In this document: positions 7,408 through 14,181 of the stretch, piece after piece
Position numbering within the stretch: the stretch's first letter is position 1
How the letters are laid out: each line of letters starts with the position of its first letter
NCBI GenBank assembly: GCA_018364485.1
Contig: JAGZLX010000033.1
Coordinates: 1-18,418 of the forward strand
Direction of reading: 5' to 3'
Source: Granulicatella adiacens
GTDB taxonomy: Bacteria; Bacillota; Bacilli; Lactobacillales; Aerococcaceae
DNA: 18,418 bases
Position numbers and translations under genes: made by a program
Notes under the pieces: model-generated
What the model saw: the letters and a program-made list of their open reading frames with translations, nothing else
Databases searched by the model: none
What the model was told of the DNA's origin: nothing

Positions 7408-8490
7408 CTATCTTTGTTCTATTTCTAAGCGATATTCAATCGCATCTTCAACTGGGTCACTGTAATAATCACTTCTCGTATGGAAGGCTTCGAACCCTAG
7501 AATTTCATATAAATATTGTGCACGCTTGTTGCTTTCGCGCACTTCTAGGAAAACAACTTTCACGTCTTTTTGCTTCAAATCGTATAAGGCCATTTGCCAT
7601 AAACGTTGCGCGAGACCTTTACCTTGATAGTCTTTCGCAATCACGATATTCGTAATCGTTGCCTCGTCCAATACGCTTTGGACTCCAAGAAATCCTACTA
7701 GTTGGCGTTGCATCCATACTCCGTAATACGTGTTTGTTGGATTTTCTAAATCGGCAAGGAAACTCTCGGCACTCCAATTATTTGGATGCTCGTAGTTTTC
7801 TTGCACTAATGTGACTAATGCCTCCGCCATCGCTAAATCAGCTGGATGTAACCTTGTAAATGAATACTCTGATGAATGGAATGAAGACGGTGTTTTTGGC
7901 GGTAATGCATAGAGCATTTCCACGGCATCTTCATTTTCAGGAGTGTAGTAATTTTCCTTTGTACCAACAACTTCGTATCCATTTTTACGATAGAGCTTAA
8001 TGGCTTTTGTATTCGACACGCGGGCTTCGAGCGTAATTTCTTTCTTGTCGAGCGCGCGGGCGATTTTTTCTAATGCTTTCAATAATAAAGTTGCGACATT
8101 CAAGAAGCGATAATCGTGTAGTACAGCAACATTCGTGATATGTAAATCTGTTCCCTCTGTCGTTCTCGCTCCGATGAAACCAACGATTTCCTCTTCCACT
8201 TCCAGCACAATATAAATGGCAGCTGGATTATGTGCGACGTCTTTTTCAAGAACATCCTTTGCCCATGGAGACTCTCCGTCATAAGCCGCTTTTTCCACTT
8301 CAAAAATGCGAGTGGCTTCTTCTGGAAGACCGATTCTGATTTTAGCCTGCGCACCATTTCCAAGAATCACTCTTTTTTCAAAGTTCTCAAACTGGTCGCG
8401 AATCGGATCCATATCTTGCGCTTCTTCTAAAAACAGTGCTTTGATTTTTTCAAACCACTGAATGAAGCGTTCTTTAAACTCGTTCCACAT
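7408..8490 (-). CDS. rimI: Tandem GNAT acetyltransferase, RimI-like (two fused domains)
   Basis: A 360-residue cytoplasmic protein with two GNAT folds; ordinary RimI (which acetylates the N-terminal alanine of ribosomal protein S18) is about 150 residues. After a charged helical lead of about 45 residues, domain 1 spans roughly 48-195 and domain 2 roughly 210-357. Domain 2 has a classical acetyl-CoA motif A, K-D-Y-Q-G-K-G-L-A (286-294), and the RimI-type V-R-E-S-N...L-Y-E-I-L-G-F (317-333). Domain 1 keeps V-S-N-T-K-A-I-K-L-Y-R-K-N-G-Y (158-172), but its motif A is degenerate, L-H-D-Y-R-F-L-N-V-A (124-133). Its start overlaps the end of tsaB by 17 bp and it ends 10 bp before tsaD, which supports RimI-like function for at least domain 2. 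Whether domain 1 is still catalytic is unknown. Confidence 0.85.
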   Translation of the reverse strand: MWNEFKERFIQWFEKIKALFLEEAQDMDPIRDQFENFEKRVILGNGAQAKIRIGLPEEATRIFEVEKAAYDGESPWAKDVLEKDVAHNPAAIYIVLEVEEEIVGFIGARTTEGTDLHITNVAVLHDYRFLNVATLLLKALEKIARALDKKEITLEARVSNTKAIKLYRKNGYEVVGTKENYYTPENEDAVEMLYALPPKTPSSFHSSEYSFTRLHPADLAMAEALVTLVQENYEHPNNWSAESFLADLENPTNTYYGVWMQRQLVGFLGVQSVLDEATITNIVIAKDYQGKGLAQRLWQMALYDLKQKDVKVVFLEVRESNKRAQYLYEILGFEAFHTRSDYYSDPVEDAIEYRLEIEQR

Positions 8491-9205
8491 ACACTGACCC
8501 CTTTTCTAAAGGATGCTCAGCTTGCCAATTTTCTTCTGCTTCTGCCAGTTTCAAGTACATTGGGACGAAGACGTCCGCGTCAACAGCTTCCTTATTTCTT
8601 CCTAATTCGATAAGCGATGTTGCGTGAGGAATCGCGTCAGGCCCTTCAAGCCACTTCGCCTCACTCGCTCCTTTTTCGACGATTGCTTCTTTTGTAATCG
8701 ACTGCAATTGCCCTACAAAAGTCGCTCCCGCTGCATGTTCCGGCAACACTTTCAAGAAATCATCCCATGAAACATGTTGTTCCGCGATCACCTTTTCAAA
8801 GCCTTCGTCAGTCTTTTGATAACCTACTGCGAAAATATTTCCACGTCTAGCATCAAAAAACGGCACAACGACTTCAGCCACTTCTACTTTAGAAGCAAGG
8901 GTCGGTAAAAAGACGTCGAGACTGGAGACTCCAACAAGTGGAATCCCCAGACTCTTCGCAAGTGTTTTTGCAACGGTAACGCCAATTCTAAGTCCTGTAT
9001 AAGAACCAGGCCCTTCAGCAACAACGACCTTTGTTAAGTCTTTTGCTGAAATGCCGGCTTCTTTAAATACGGCTTCGATGGTTGGCACAAGGAGAACACT
9101 ATGTTGCAACGTGTTCTCAATCGTTTGTTCAATAATGGTACCGTCTGTCAGTTCTACAGCGACCGATAATGTCTTATTCGATGTATCTAGTGCGAGGATT
9201 GTCAT
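8474..9205 (-). CDS. tsaB: tRNA t6A biosynthesis subunit TsaB
   Basis: A 243-residue ASKHA-fold paralogue of TsaD that has no catalytic metal site and acts as its dimer partner in the t6A complex. The N-terminal I-L-A-L-D-T-S (residues 3-9) and the V-A-E-G-P-G-S-Y-T-G-L-R-I-G motif (about 62-75) are diagnostic. The middle and C-terminal regions are less conserved, as usual for TsaB. It starts 18 bp after galT and its 3' end overlaps the RimI-like gene by 17 bp, which implies translational coupling. The start at 9205 has AGGAAG upstream. Identification is secure from motif and neighbourhood. Confidence 0.95.
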   Translation of the reverse strand: MTILALDTSNKTLSVAVELTDGTIIEQTIENTLQHSVLLVPTIEAVFKEAGISAKDLTKVVVAEGPGSYTGLRIGVTVAKTLAKSLGIPLVGVSSLDVFLPTLASKVEVAEVVVPFFDARRGNIFAVGYQKTDEGFEKVIAEQHVSWDDFLKVLPEHAAGATFVGQLQSITKEAIVEKGASEAKWLEGPDAIPHATSLIELGRNKEAVDADVFVPMYLKLAEAEENWQAEHPLEKGSVYVERV

Positions 9206-9223
9206 ACGGCACTTCCTTTCTAA

Positions 9224-10708
9224 CTATTTCGTAAATTCATGCATGAAGGCACTGAATGCTTCTTGGCCTTCTTTTGTTTGTTTAAAGACGCCTGCATATT
9301 CTAACACGCGGCAGAATTTTGCGCTAACCGCTTTTTGTAAAAATGCGTCTACAGTTTCTTTGGTTGGCGCTTGTGCTTTTAATTCTTTCGCCCATTCTTG
9401 GTGAATTTCTGCAACAGCTTCAAGACTTCCTTCTCCAACGAGATAGTCTCTTACTTCGCGAAGTTCACGTTCTAGACGTGGTGGTAAAATCGCAAGCCCC
9501 ATTACTTCAATTAAACCGATATTTTCTTTTTTAATATGTTGTACATCCGCATGTGGGTGGAAAATTCCATCAGGGAATTCCTCTGTTGTACGATTGTTAC
9601 GTAATACTAAATCAAACTCATACGCATCTCCTTGACGACGCACGATTGGTGTAATCGCGTTATGTGGTTCGCCGTTTGATTCACGTAAGATTTCAAGATC
9701 TTTGTTTTCGTAGTTTTCCCATGCTTTTAGAATATCAACCGCCACTTCAAATACTTCCTCACGGTTATTCCCACGAAGACGAAGCGCAGAAAGTGGCCAG
9801 TAAAGACGTTCGATTTCAACAGTGTCAAATTTCTTAGAAATCCCTGTTTCTAAAACTTTTGCACGGTTCATTGGGAATACGTAACGTCCTCCTTGATAGT
9901 GATTATGGCTTAAAATCGATCCTCCAACAATTGGAAGTCCTGCGTTTGACCCTACAAAATAATGCGGGAATTGTGTCACGATTTCAAGGAGTCGGCTAAA
10001 CGCTCCCTCGTCCACTTTCATTGGTTCTAAGTTTTCAGACAAGAAGATGGCATGCTCAGAATAATAAGCATATGGAGAATAGTGATACCCCCAAGACTCT
10101 CCACCAAGTTCCATTCCGACAATACGGTGGTTAGCGCGACCTGGCCAGTTGATACGACCATGGTAGCCCACGTTTTCAAAGCAAAGACGGTTGGCAGGAT
10201 AATTGAAATCCTTCGACTGCGCTGCTTTGATGATTTCTTCTTTTGTTTTTTCTGGTTTCGATAAATTAATCGTGATTTCTAAATCGCCATACTCTGTTTC
10301 TCCATTAAAGGAAATATTTTTAGCGATATCCTTCACCTTAATTAAGTTTAAATCAAGCGCGATTTTATAAAACGCATCGGTTGCAACTTTAGGACCTTCT
10401 TCGTATTTATCCCAGAATAGACGGTTTAATTCAGAAGGCTTTGGAATCACAAGGTTCATTAACTCTTGCTCCAACCAGTCGCGTTCTTCAGAGTCGTTTT
10501 CAATCTTCCCACTTTCAACGGCAGATTCCACTAAGTTTGCCATCGCATCTAATAAAGAAGGTTGCTCCACCTCTTTCGAACTTTCAAAAGATTCTTCTCC
10601 CACTAAATAAAGCACGCGATTTAATAAATAGTAACGGTCTTCTTTTGAAATATACCCTGAAGCAATCGCACTATCTACAAATTCTTGAATGGCCTTATTG
10701 ATTTTCAT
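9224..10708 (-). CDS. galT: UDP-glucose--hexose-1-phosphate uridylyltransferase, Firmicutes class (GalT type 2)
   Basis: A 494-residue enzyme of the Leloir pathway that exchanges UMP between UDP-glucose and galactose-1-phosphate. It belongs to the Firmicutes class, longer than the E. coli enzyme (about 350 residues), with an extra helical N-terminal region (1-120). The S-H-N-H-Y-Q-G-G motif (His268, His270) and F-H-P-H-A-D-V-Q-H further on supply the nucleotide-binding and candidate nucleophilic histidines. The start at 10708 has AGGAGG 8 bases upstream. Normally galT sits beside galK and galE; here it lies alone, 34 bp after proS and 18 bp before tsaB, so it probably shares the proS transcript. 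No galactose-type operator is seen. Function is firm; the odd neighbourhood is noted as a finding. Confidence 0.95.
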   Translation of the reverse strand: MKINKAIQEFVDSAIASGYISKEDRYYLLNRVLYLVGEESFESSKEVEQPSLLDAMANLVESAVESGKIENDSEERDWLEQELMNLVIPKPSELNRLFWDKYEEGPKVATDAFYKIALDLNLIKVKDIAKNISFNGETEYGDLEITINLSKPEKTKEEIIKAAQSKDFNYPANRLCFENVGYHGRINWPGRANHRIVGMELGGESWGYHYSPYAYYSEHAIFLSENLEPMKVDEGAFSRLLEIVTQFPHYFVGSNAGLPIVGGSILSHNHYQGGRYVFPMNRAKVLETGISKKFDTVEIERLYWPLSALRLRGNNREEVFEVAVDILKAWENYENKDLEILRESNGEPHNAITPIVRRQGDAYEFDLVLRNNRTTEEFPDGIFHPHADVQHIKKENIGLIEVMGLAILPPRLERELREVRDYLVGEGSLEAVAEIHQEWAKELKAQAPTKETVDAFLQKAVSAKFCRVLEYAGVFKQTKEGQEAFSAFMHEFTK

Positions 10709-10742
10709 AATCTTGTCCTCCTACCAACTAGTTCCTAATCGA

Positions 10743-12191
10743 TTAATATGCACGAGCAATCCAAACCGTATGAGTGGCTGGTTTACCAGTTACGATACAT
10801 TTTTCTTTTTTCACTGGAGCGTTAAATGGAATGTTACGAGTTGTGAAGCCTGTCTCTTCTTTGATTTTCGCTTCACTTTCTTCTGTTCCATCCCAACCAA
10901 CTAATACCCAACCAGGTACTTCGCCAGCTTCACGTTTAGCTTCGATATGAGCTTTCAACTCATCTAAAGTATCAATGTTTGTATATTCGTTAGACGCACG
11001 CATCGCACGAGCAGTTTCTAACAGACGGCCTTGCATTGTATCTAATTCTGCTAAGATTCTATCTACTAATCCATCGAATCCAACTGCTACTTTTTCATCT
11101 AAGTCACGCATTTTTGTCATCACTTGATTGTTTTCTAAGTCGCGAGGTCCGCATTCGATACGCATTGGAACGCCACGTAATTCCCACTCATTGAATTTGA
11201 ATCCTGGTGAGTTGTCAGTGTCGTCAATCTTCACACGTAACCCAGCAGCTTTCAATTCTTTTTGAAGCTCTTCTAATTTTTCTAAGATAGCTGGATTTTT
11301 CTTCCATGGCCCAACTGGAATTAAGACTACTTGTGTTGGAGCTACTTTTGGAGGTAATACTAATCCTTGTTCGTCACCGTGAGTCATGATTAATGAACCG
11401 ATTAAACGAGTCGATACTCCCCATGAAGTTGTATGCGCATGTACATGTTCATTTTCTTTTGTTAAATACTTGATGTCGAACGCTTCAGCGAATTTTGTTC
11501 CCATGTAGTGAGAAGTTCCCGCTTGAACGGCTTTACCGTCTTTCATCATCGCTTCGATTGAGTATGTGTCTACGGCACCTGCGAAACGTTCAGAAGGAGT
11601 TTTTTGCCCTTCGTAAACTGGCACTGCTAATACGCCTTCTACGACTTCTTTGTAAATATCTAACATTCTCATTGTACGGCGGCGTGCATCTTCTTCATCT
11701 GCGTGCGCTGTATGTCCTTCTTGCCATAAGAACTCTGAAGTACGTAAGAATGGTAAAGTTTTCTTTTCCCAACGGAATACGTTTGCCCATTGGTTGATTT
11801 CATATGGAAGATCACGGTATGAATTGATCCAGTTTGAAAAAGCTGTTCCAATCATTGTTTCACTTGTTGGACGAAGCGCTAAACGTTCTTCTAATTTCTC
11901 ACCAGCTGCTTCTGTTACCCATGGTAATTCAGGAGCGAACCCTTCAATGTGATCTGCTTCTTTTGTGAAGAAGCTTTCTGGAATTAACATTGGGAAGTAC
12001 GCATTACGAATGCCTTCTTCTTTGAAACGACGGTTGAATTCCTCTTGAATATGTTCCCAGATTTCATATCCGTCTGGTTTAAAAATCATACATCCACGCA
12101 CTGGTGAATAATCCATTAAATCTGCTTTTTGAATGGTTTGAATATACCATTTAGAGAAATCTTCTCTTTGTAAGTTTGTTTTTTCTGCCAT
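10743..12191 (-). CDS. proS: Prolyl-tRNA synthetase, short (archaeal/eukaryotic-like) type
   Basis: A 482-residue class II synthetase that charges tRNA-Pro with proline. It is the short form without the bacterial editing (INS) insertion. Motif 2 region is at V-F-R-W-E-K-K-T-L-P-F-L-R-T-S-E-F, preceded by the substrate loop R-P-T-S-E-T-M-I-G (about 107-115). The anticodon-binding domain follows from about residue 285 (V-V-L-I-P-V-G-P-W), and the C-terminal domain ends I-A-R-A-Y, the conserved C-terminal tyrosine of this type. The start at 12191 has AAGGAG 9 bases upstream. It is controlled by a T-box leader directly upstream and is followed at 34 bp by galT. Identification is very secure. Confidence 0.97.
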   Translation of the reverse strand: MAEKTNLQREDFSKWYIQTIQKADLMDYSPVRGCMIFKPDGYEIWEHIQEEFNRRFKEEGIRNAYFPMLIPESFFTKEADHIEGFAPELPWVTEAAGEKLEERLALRPTSETMIGTAFSNWINSYRDLPYEINQWANVFRWEKKTLPFLRTSEFLWQEGHTAHADEEDARRRTMRMLDIYKEVVEGVLAVPVYEGQKTPSERFAGAVDTYSIEAMMKDGKAVQAGTSHYMGTKFAEAFDIKYLTKENEHVHAHTTSWGVSTRLIGSLIMTHGDEQGLVLPPKVAPTQVVLIPVGPWKKNPAILEKLEELQKELKAAGLRVKIDDTDNSPGFKFNEWELRGVPMRIECGPRDLENNQVMTKMRDLDEKVAVGFDGLVDRILAELDTMQGRLLETARAMRASNEYTNIDTLDELKAHIEAKREAGEVPGWVLVGWDGTEESEAKIKEETGFTTRNIPFNAPVKKEKCIVTGKPATHTVWIARAY

Positions 12192-12223
12192 CTGCTTGAC
12201 TCCTTTTTCGTTTTTTGTGAAAT

Positions 12224-12428
12224 AAAAAAAGCCACTCCCCTAAAAAGGACGAATGACTCGCGGTACCACCTTAATTACACTTACGTTGTAAATGTCTCTT
12301 TAACATTGATAACGATGATTTCACCGGATTATTTTCATAATCACCTATTTGGTAGGTTCAGTTAAAGAGCGGGGGTTCTTTCTCAGCAATCAGAACTTTC
12401 TGTACCCATCATTTCACTTACTTTTCCA
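12224..12428 (-). ncRNA. T-box riboswitch (tRNA-Pro) of proS
   Basis: The minus strand carries the T-box sequence AAGGTGGTACCGCGAG (12257-12272), which pairs with the tRNA acceptor end, followed by a terminator hairpin ending in seven T residues (12224-12258). Upstream, GTTCT...AGAAC forms an upper Stem I, and a GAA-CCT-A context at 12354-12359 offers a proline CCU codon as specifier; I could not fold Stem I fully, so the specifier is tentative. When tRNA-Pro is uncharged the antiterminator forms and proS is transcribed. Confidence 0.9.
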
Positions 12429-12434
12429 TGTCCT

Positions 12435-12463
12435 ATCGTACTCTAAACAAGGGTGGAAAGCAA
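12435..12463 (-). promoter_or_regulatory. Promoter of the proS T-box transcript
   Basis: On the minus strand TTGCTT (12463-12458), a 17-base spacer and TACGAT (12440-12435). This puts the transcript start at about 12428, just upstream of the T-box Stem I. Confidence 0.65.
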
Positions 12464-12481
12464 GTGTTTTCTTGCTGTAAA

Positions 12482-12823
12482 CTAGTCGTATTTTGCTGTC
12501 TTTTGAAGAAATTCCGTTAAGTTCGTTGTATGGTTATATTTAATAGCGGCACTGAGGTCTTTTTCCAAGATGACTTTTTCTAAATCAATGCCGTTTACTG
12601 CAGCAATTGCAACGGTATAATGGATGACATCTGCTAGTTCTTTTCCAAGTTCAGCTTGTACTTCCCCAGTATCACCTTCTTTTCGGCCATCGCGAATACT
12701 AATTTGCTCTGCCACTTCTCCAATTTCTTCGACTAATTTAATAAAGAGCCCTTGGTCGGTTTTTCGGTTTTTATAAACATCTGCTAAATACTCTTCATAT
12801 AGTCTAACTGTTAATCCTGACAT
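12482..12823 (-). CDS. MazG-like nucleotide pyrophosphohydrolase
   Basis: A small all-helical protein of 113 residues. Its E-E-I-G-E (Glu32, Glu33, Glu36) followed after 25 residues by E-L-A-D (Glu62, Asp65) is the magnesium-binding EExxE...ExxD signature of the MazG/dUTPase-like superfamily, whose members hydrolyse nucleoside triphosphates to monophosphate and pyrophosphate, usually to clean modified nucleotides from the pool. A further K-Y-N (95-97) near the end is typical of short MazG proteins. It is a single-domain form, half the size of the E. coli MazG. The start at 12823 has TTGGAG upstream. It stands alone between a hairpin repeat array and the proS promoter, with no clear terminator. 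The substrate cannot be told from the sequence. Confidence 0.82.
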   Translation of the reverse strand: MSGLTVRLYEEYLADVYKNRKTDQGLFIKLVEEIGEVAEQISIRDGRKEGDTGEVQAELGKELADVIHYTVAIAAVNGIDLEKVILEKDLSAAIKYNHTTNLTEFLQKTAKYD

Positions 12824-12845
12824 CTAATCACACTCCAATAAAATA

Positions 12846-12870
12846 AGCAATAGACAAAAAGCCTATTGCT
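12846..12870. terminator. Weak hairpin upstream of the MazG-like gene
   Basis: AGCAATAG (12846-12853) pairs with CTATTGCT (12863-12870) around a 9-base loop. On the minus strand it is followed by TTATTTTATT, so it could weakly stop read-through from metI; on the plus strand the tail is ATTTTAC. It may instead be part of the leader of the MazG-like gene. Confidence 0.35.
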
Positions 12871-12900
12871 ATTTTACATCATTTAATATGGAAGATAAAG

Positions 12901-12966
12901 GGAGAATGACGACGAAGCAGAATGACTTCACACCGTGAACTCATTCTTAGCTTCTGTCTTTCTGCC
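12901..12966. repeat. Hairpin repeat type I, copy 1
   Basis: GAAGC-AGAATGACTTCAC (12914-12931) pairs with GTGAACTCATTCT (12935-12947) and GCTTC (12950-12954), with two mismatches in the inner arm. It is a degenerate copy of the perfect hairpin at 13275-13333; both are followed by TGTCTTTCTGCCTCACAT-like sequence. Confidence 0.75.
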
Positions 12967-13098
12967 TCACATTCTTGTAGTTGAACTCGGTCTCACAGGG
13001 CCGACGTCCATTTCAACAAACATCCGCATGACTTGTTCCAAGTCCTTTGCGGTGTTTGTTTCCAATGATTCGTCCCTGAGCGTTCGCCCTCGTATCCT
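12966..13098. repeat. Covarying hairpin module 1
   Basis: It begins with a boundary CCTCACATTCTT plus GTAGTTGAACTCG. The fold is GACG/CGTC, CATT/AATG, an internal TC/TCC loop, AACAAACA (13015-13022)/TGTTTGTT (13053-13060), then the conserved TCCGCA (13023-13028)/TGCGG (13048-13052) and an apical GACTT/AAGTC helix with loop GTTCC. It ends in the boundary CCTCGTATCCTA. A 97/99-identical copy lies inverted at 18320-18418. Confidence 0.8.
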
Positions 13099-13200
13099 AG
13101 TAGTTGAGCTCGCCATCGCAGAAATGGCGTGCGTTTCCTCAAACGTCCGCAGAACGTTTCACGTTCCTTCCGGCGTTCGAGTCCAACGTTCCATTTCTGA
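13088..13200. repeat. Covarying hairpin module 2
   Basis: It begins with CCTCGTATCCTA plus GTAGTTGAGCTCG. It keeps the module architecture with different bases: CAGAAATGG (13119-13127)/CCATTTCTG (13191-13199), CGTT/AACG, the same TC/TCC internal loop, CTCAAACG/CGTTCGAG (one mismatch), the conserved TCCGCA, and apical GAACGT (13152-13157)/ACGTTC (13161-13166), then CCTTCCGG in place of CCTTGCGG. Confidence 0.78.
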
Positions 13201-13215
13201 GTGCTCTTCGCAGTG

Positions 13216-13265
13216 GTTTATTGACATTCTTTTCATCACTCGTGATTCAAGAATGTCTAATAAAC
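13216..13265. repeat. Long three-step hairpin between modules
   Basis: GTTTATT (13216-13222) pairs with AATAAAC (13259-13265), ACATTCTT (13224-13231) with AAGAATGT (13249-13256), and ATCAC (13235-13239) with GTGAT (13242-13246). That is 20 paired bases in a 50-base segment. Confidence 0.75.
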
Positions 13266-13274
13266 TTTGCGGGC

Positions 13275-13333
13275 GAAAGACTACGAAGCAGAATGACTTC
13301 ACACTGTGAAGTCATTCTTAGCTTCTGTCTTTC
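13275..13333. repeat. Hairpin repeat type I, copy 2 (perfect 13-bp stem)
   Basis: GAAAGAC (13275-13281)/GTCTTTC (13327-13333), GAAGC (13285-13289)/GCTTC (13321-13325) and a perfect 13-bp arm 13290-13302/13306-13318 with loop ACT make one long hairpin, the intact form of the copy at 12901-12966. Confidence 0.8.
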
Positions 13334-13336
13334 TGC

Positions 13337-13471
13337 CTCACATCCTATGTAGTTGAGTTCGAAAAGGCATAGGCTCAAGCCTTTCGAGGTTAGTCCGCAC
13401 GACTGTAAACAGTCCCTTGCGGCTAACCTGCGAACCGTCATCGCCTATGACCGCCTTTTCTCACATCCTAT
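13337..13471. repeat. Covarying hairpin module 3, bounded by a 12-base direct repeat
   Basis: CTCACATCCTAT occurs at both ends (13337-13348 and 13460-13471); the second copy contains the metI stop codon (13468-13470). In between are GTAGTTGAGTTCG and a hairpin: GAAAAGG (13361-13367)/CCTTTTC (13454-13460), CATAGGC (13368-13374)/GCCTATG (13443-13449), GGTTAG/CTAACC, the conserved TCCGCA/TGCGG, and apical GACTG/CAGTC with loop TAAA. Sitting directly after metI it may also serve as that operon's transcript end, although no T-run follows. Confidence 0.8.
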
Positions 13472-14181
13472 CGCTTGTCTATCGTCTTTGCTGCTTTGTC
13501 TCCAACAATTTGGATAATAAATACCAAAATAAGGATGGCTACTGTAGCGACAAAGATGATATCCACTTTGTTTCGTGTATAACCAATGAGGTACGCTAAG
13601 TTTCCTAACCCACCAGCACCGATAACGCCGGCTACTGCTGTAGAACCGATTAACGCGATGGCTGTAACCGTAATTCCTGATACAAGTGCTGGAAGTGATT
13701 CTGGAATCAGCACTTTTGTAATAATTTGACGAGTGTTTGCCCCCATTGATTCTGCCGCCTCGATGACTCCTGATGGGATTTCATTTAACGCGATATCCAC
13801 TAGACGCGCGTAAAATGGTGCAGCGCTGATGATCAATGTTGGAATTGCCCCTTTAGGCCCTACAATCGTCGACATGATGGCTTTTGTAAAAGGCATCAAT
13901 AGTGTTAGTAAAATGATAAATGGGATTGCACGGAAAATATTAATGATTCCGCCTAAAATCAGATGAATCCATTTATTTTCAAGACTGCGACCCTTTCCTG
14001 TTAAGAAAAGAAGGAGTCCTAAAATTAATCCAATGACAAATACATAGAACGTTGGAATGAAGGTCATATAGAGAGTTTCATTAATAGCTTTAATGACATC
14101 AGGCCATACAACATTCTCGAACGAAAACATTTCTCTGAAAAGTTCATCTAGGCTTGCTGATGCTAAAAATAGATTAAACAT
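13468..14181 (-). CDS. metI: Methionine ABC transporter permease
   Basis: A 237-residue inner-membrane permease of the MetNIQ importer, with about five hydrophobic segments and the binding-protein-dependent transport signature (the EAA loop E-A-A-E-S-M-G-A-N-T-R-Q-I, near residues 140-152) that contacts MetN. Conserved family text such as F-R-A-I-P-F-I-I-L-L and G-A-G-G-L-G-N-L-A is present. The start at 14181 lies inside the end of metN (8-bp overlap) with GGAGGTG upstream, so translation is coupled. It is the last gene of the metQNI operon. Its stop codon falls inside the boundary sequence of a hairpin repeat module. Confidence 0.93.
   Translation of the reverse strand: MFNLFLASASLDELFREMFSFENVVWPDVIKAINETLYMTFIPTFYVFVIGLILGLLLFLTGKGRSLENKWIHLILGGIINIFRAIPFIILLTLLMPFTKAIMSTIVGPKGAIPTLIISAAPFYARLVDIALNEIPSGVIEAAESMGANTRQIITKVLIPESLPALVSGITVTAIALIGSTAVAGVIGAGGLGNLAYLIGYTRNKVDIIFVATVAILILVFIIQIVGDKAAKTIDKR

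Noticed and set aside
12459..12476. Hairpin AGCAAG/CTTGCT after the MazG-like gene as its terminator.
   Set aside because: No T-run follows on the minus strand, and the segment contains the -35 element of the proS promoter.
12901..13471. CRISPR array.
   Set aside because: The repeated parts are long, variable and structured, with no constant 24-40 base repeat, no regular spacers and no cas genes nearby.
12935..13599. Open frames in the hairpin array (for example 12935-13309, 13104-13352, 13247-13441).
   Set aside because: They are made of hairpin arms, lack ribosome sites, and resemble no protein family I know.
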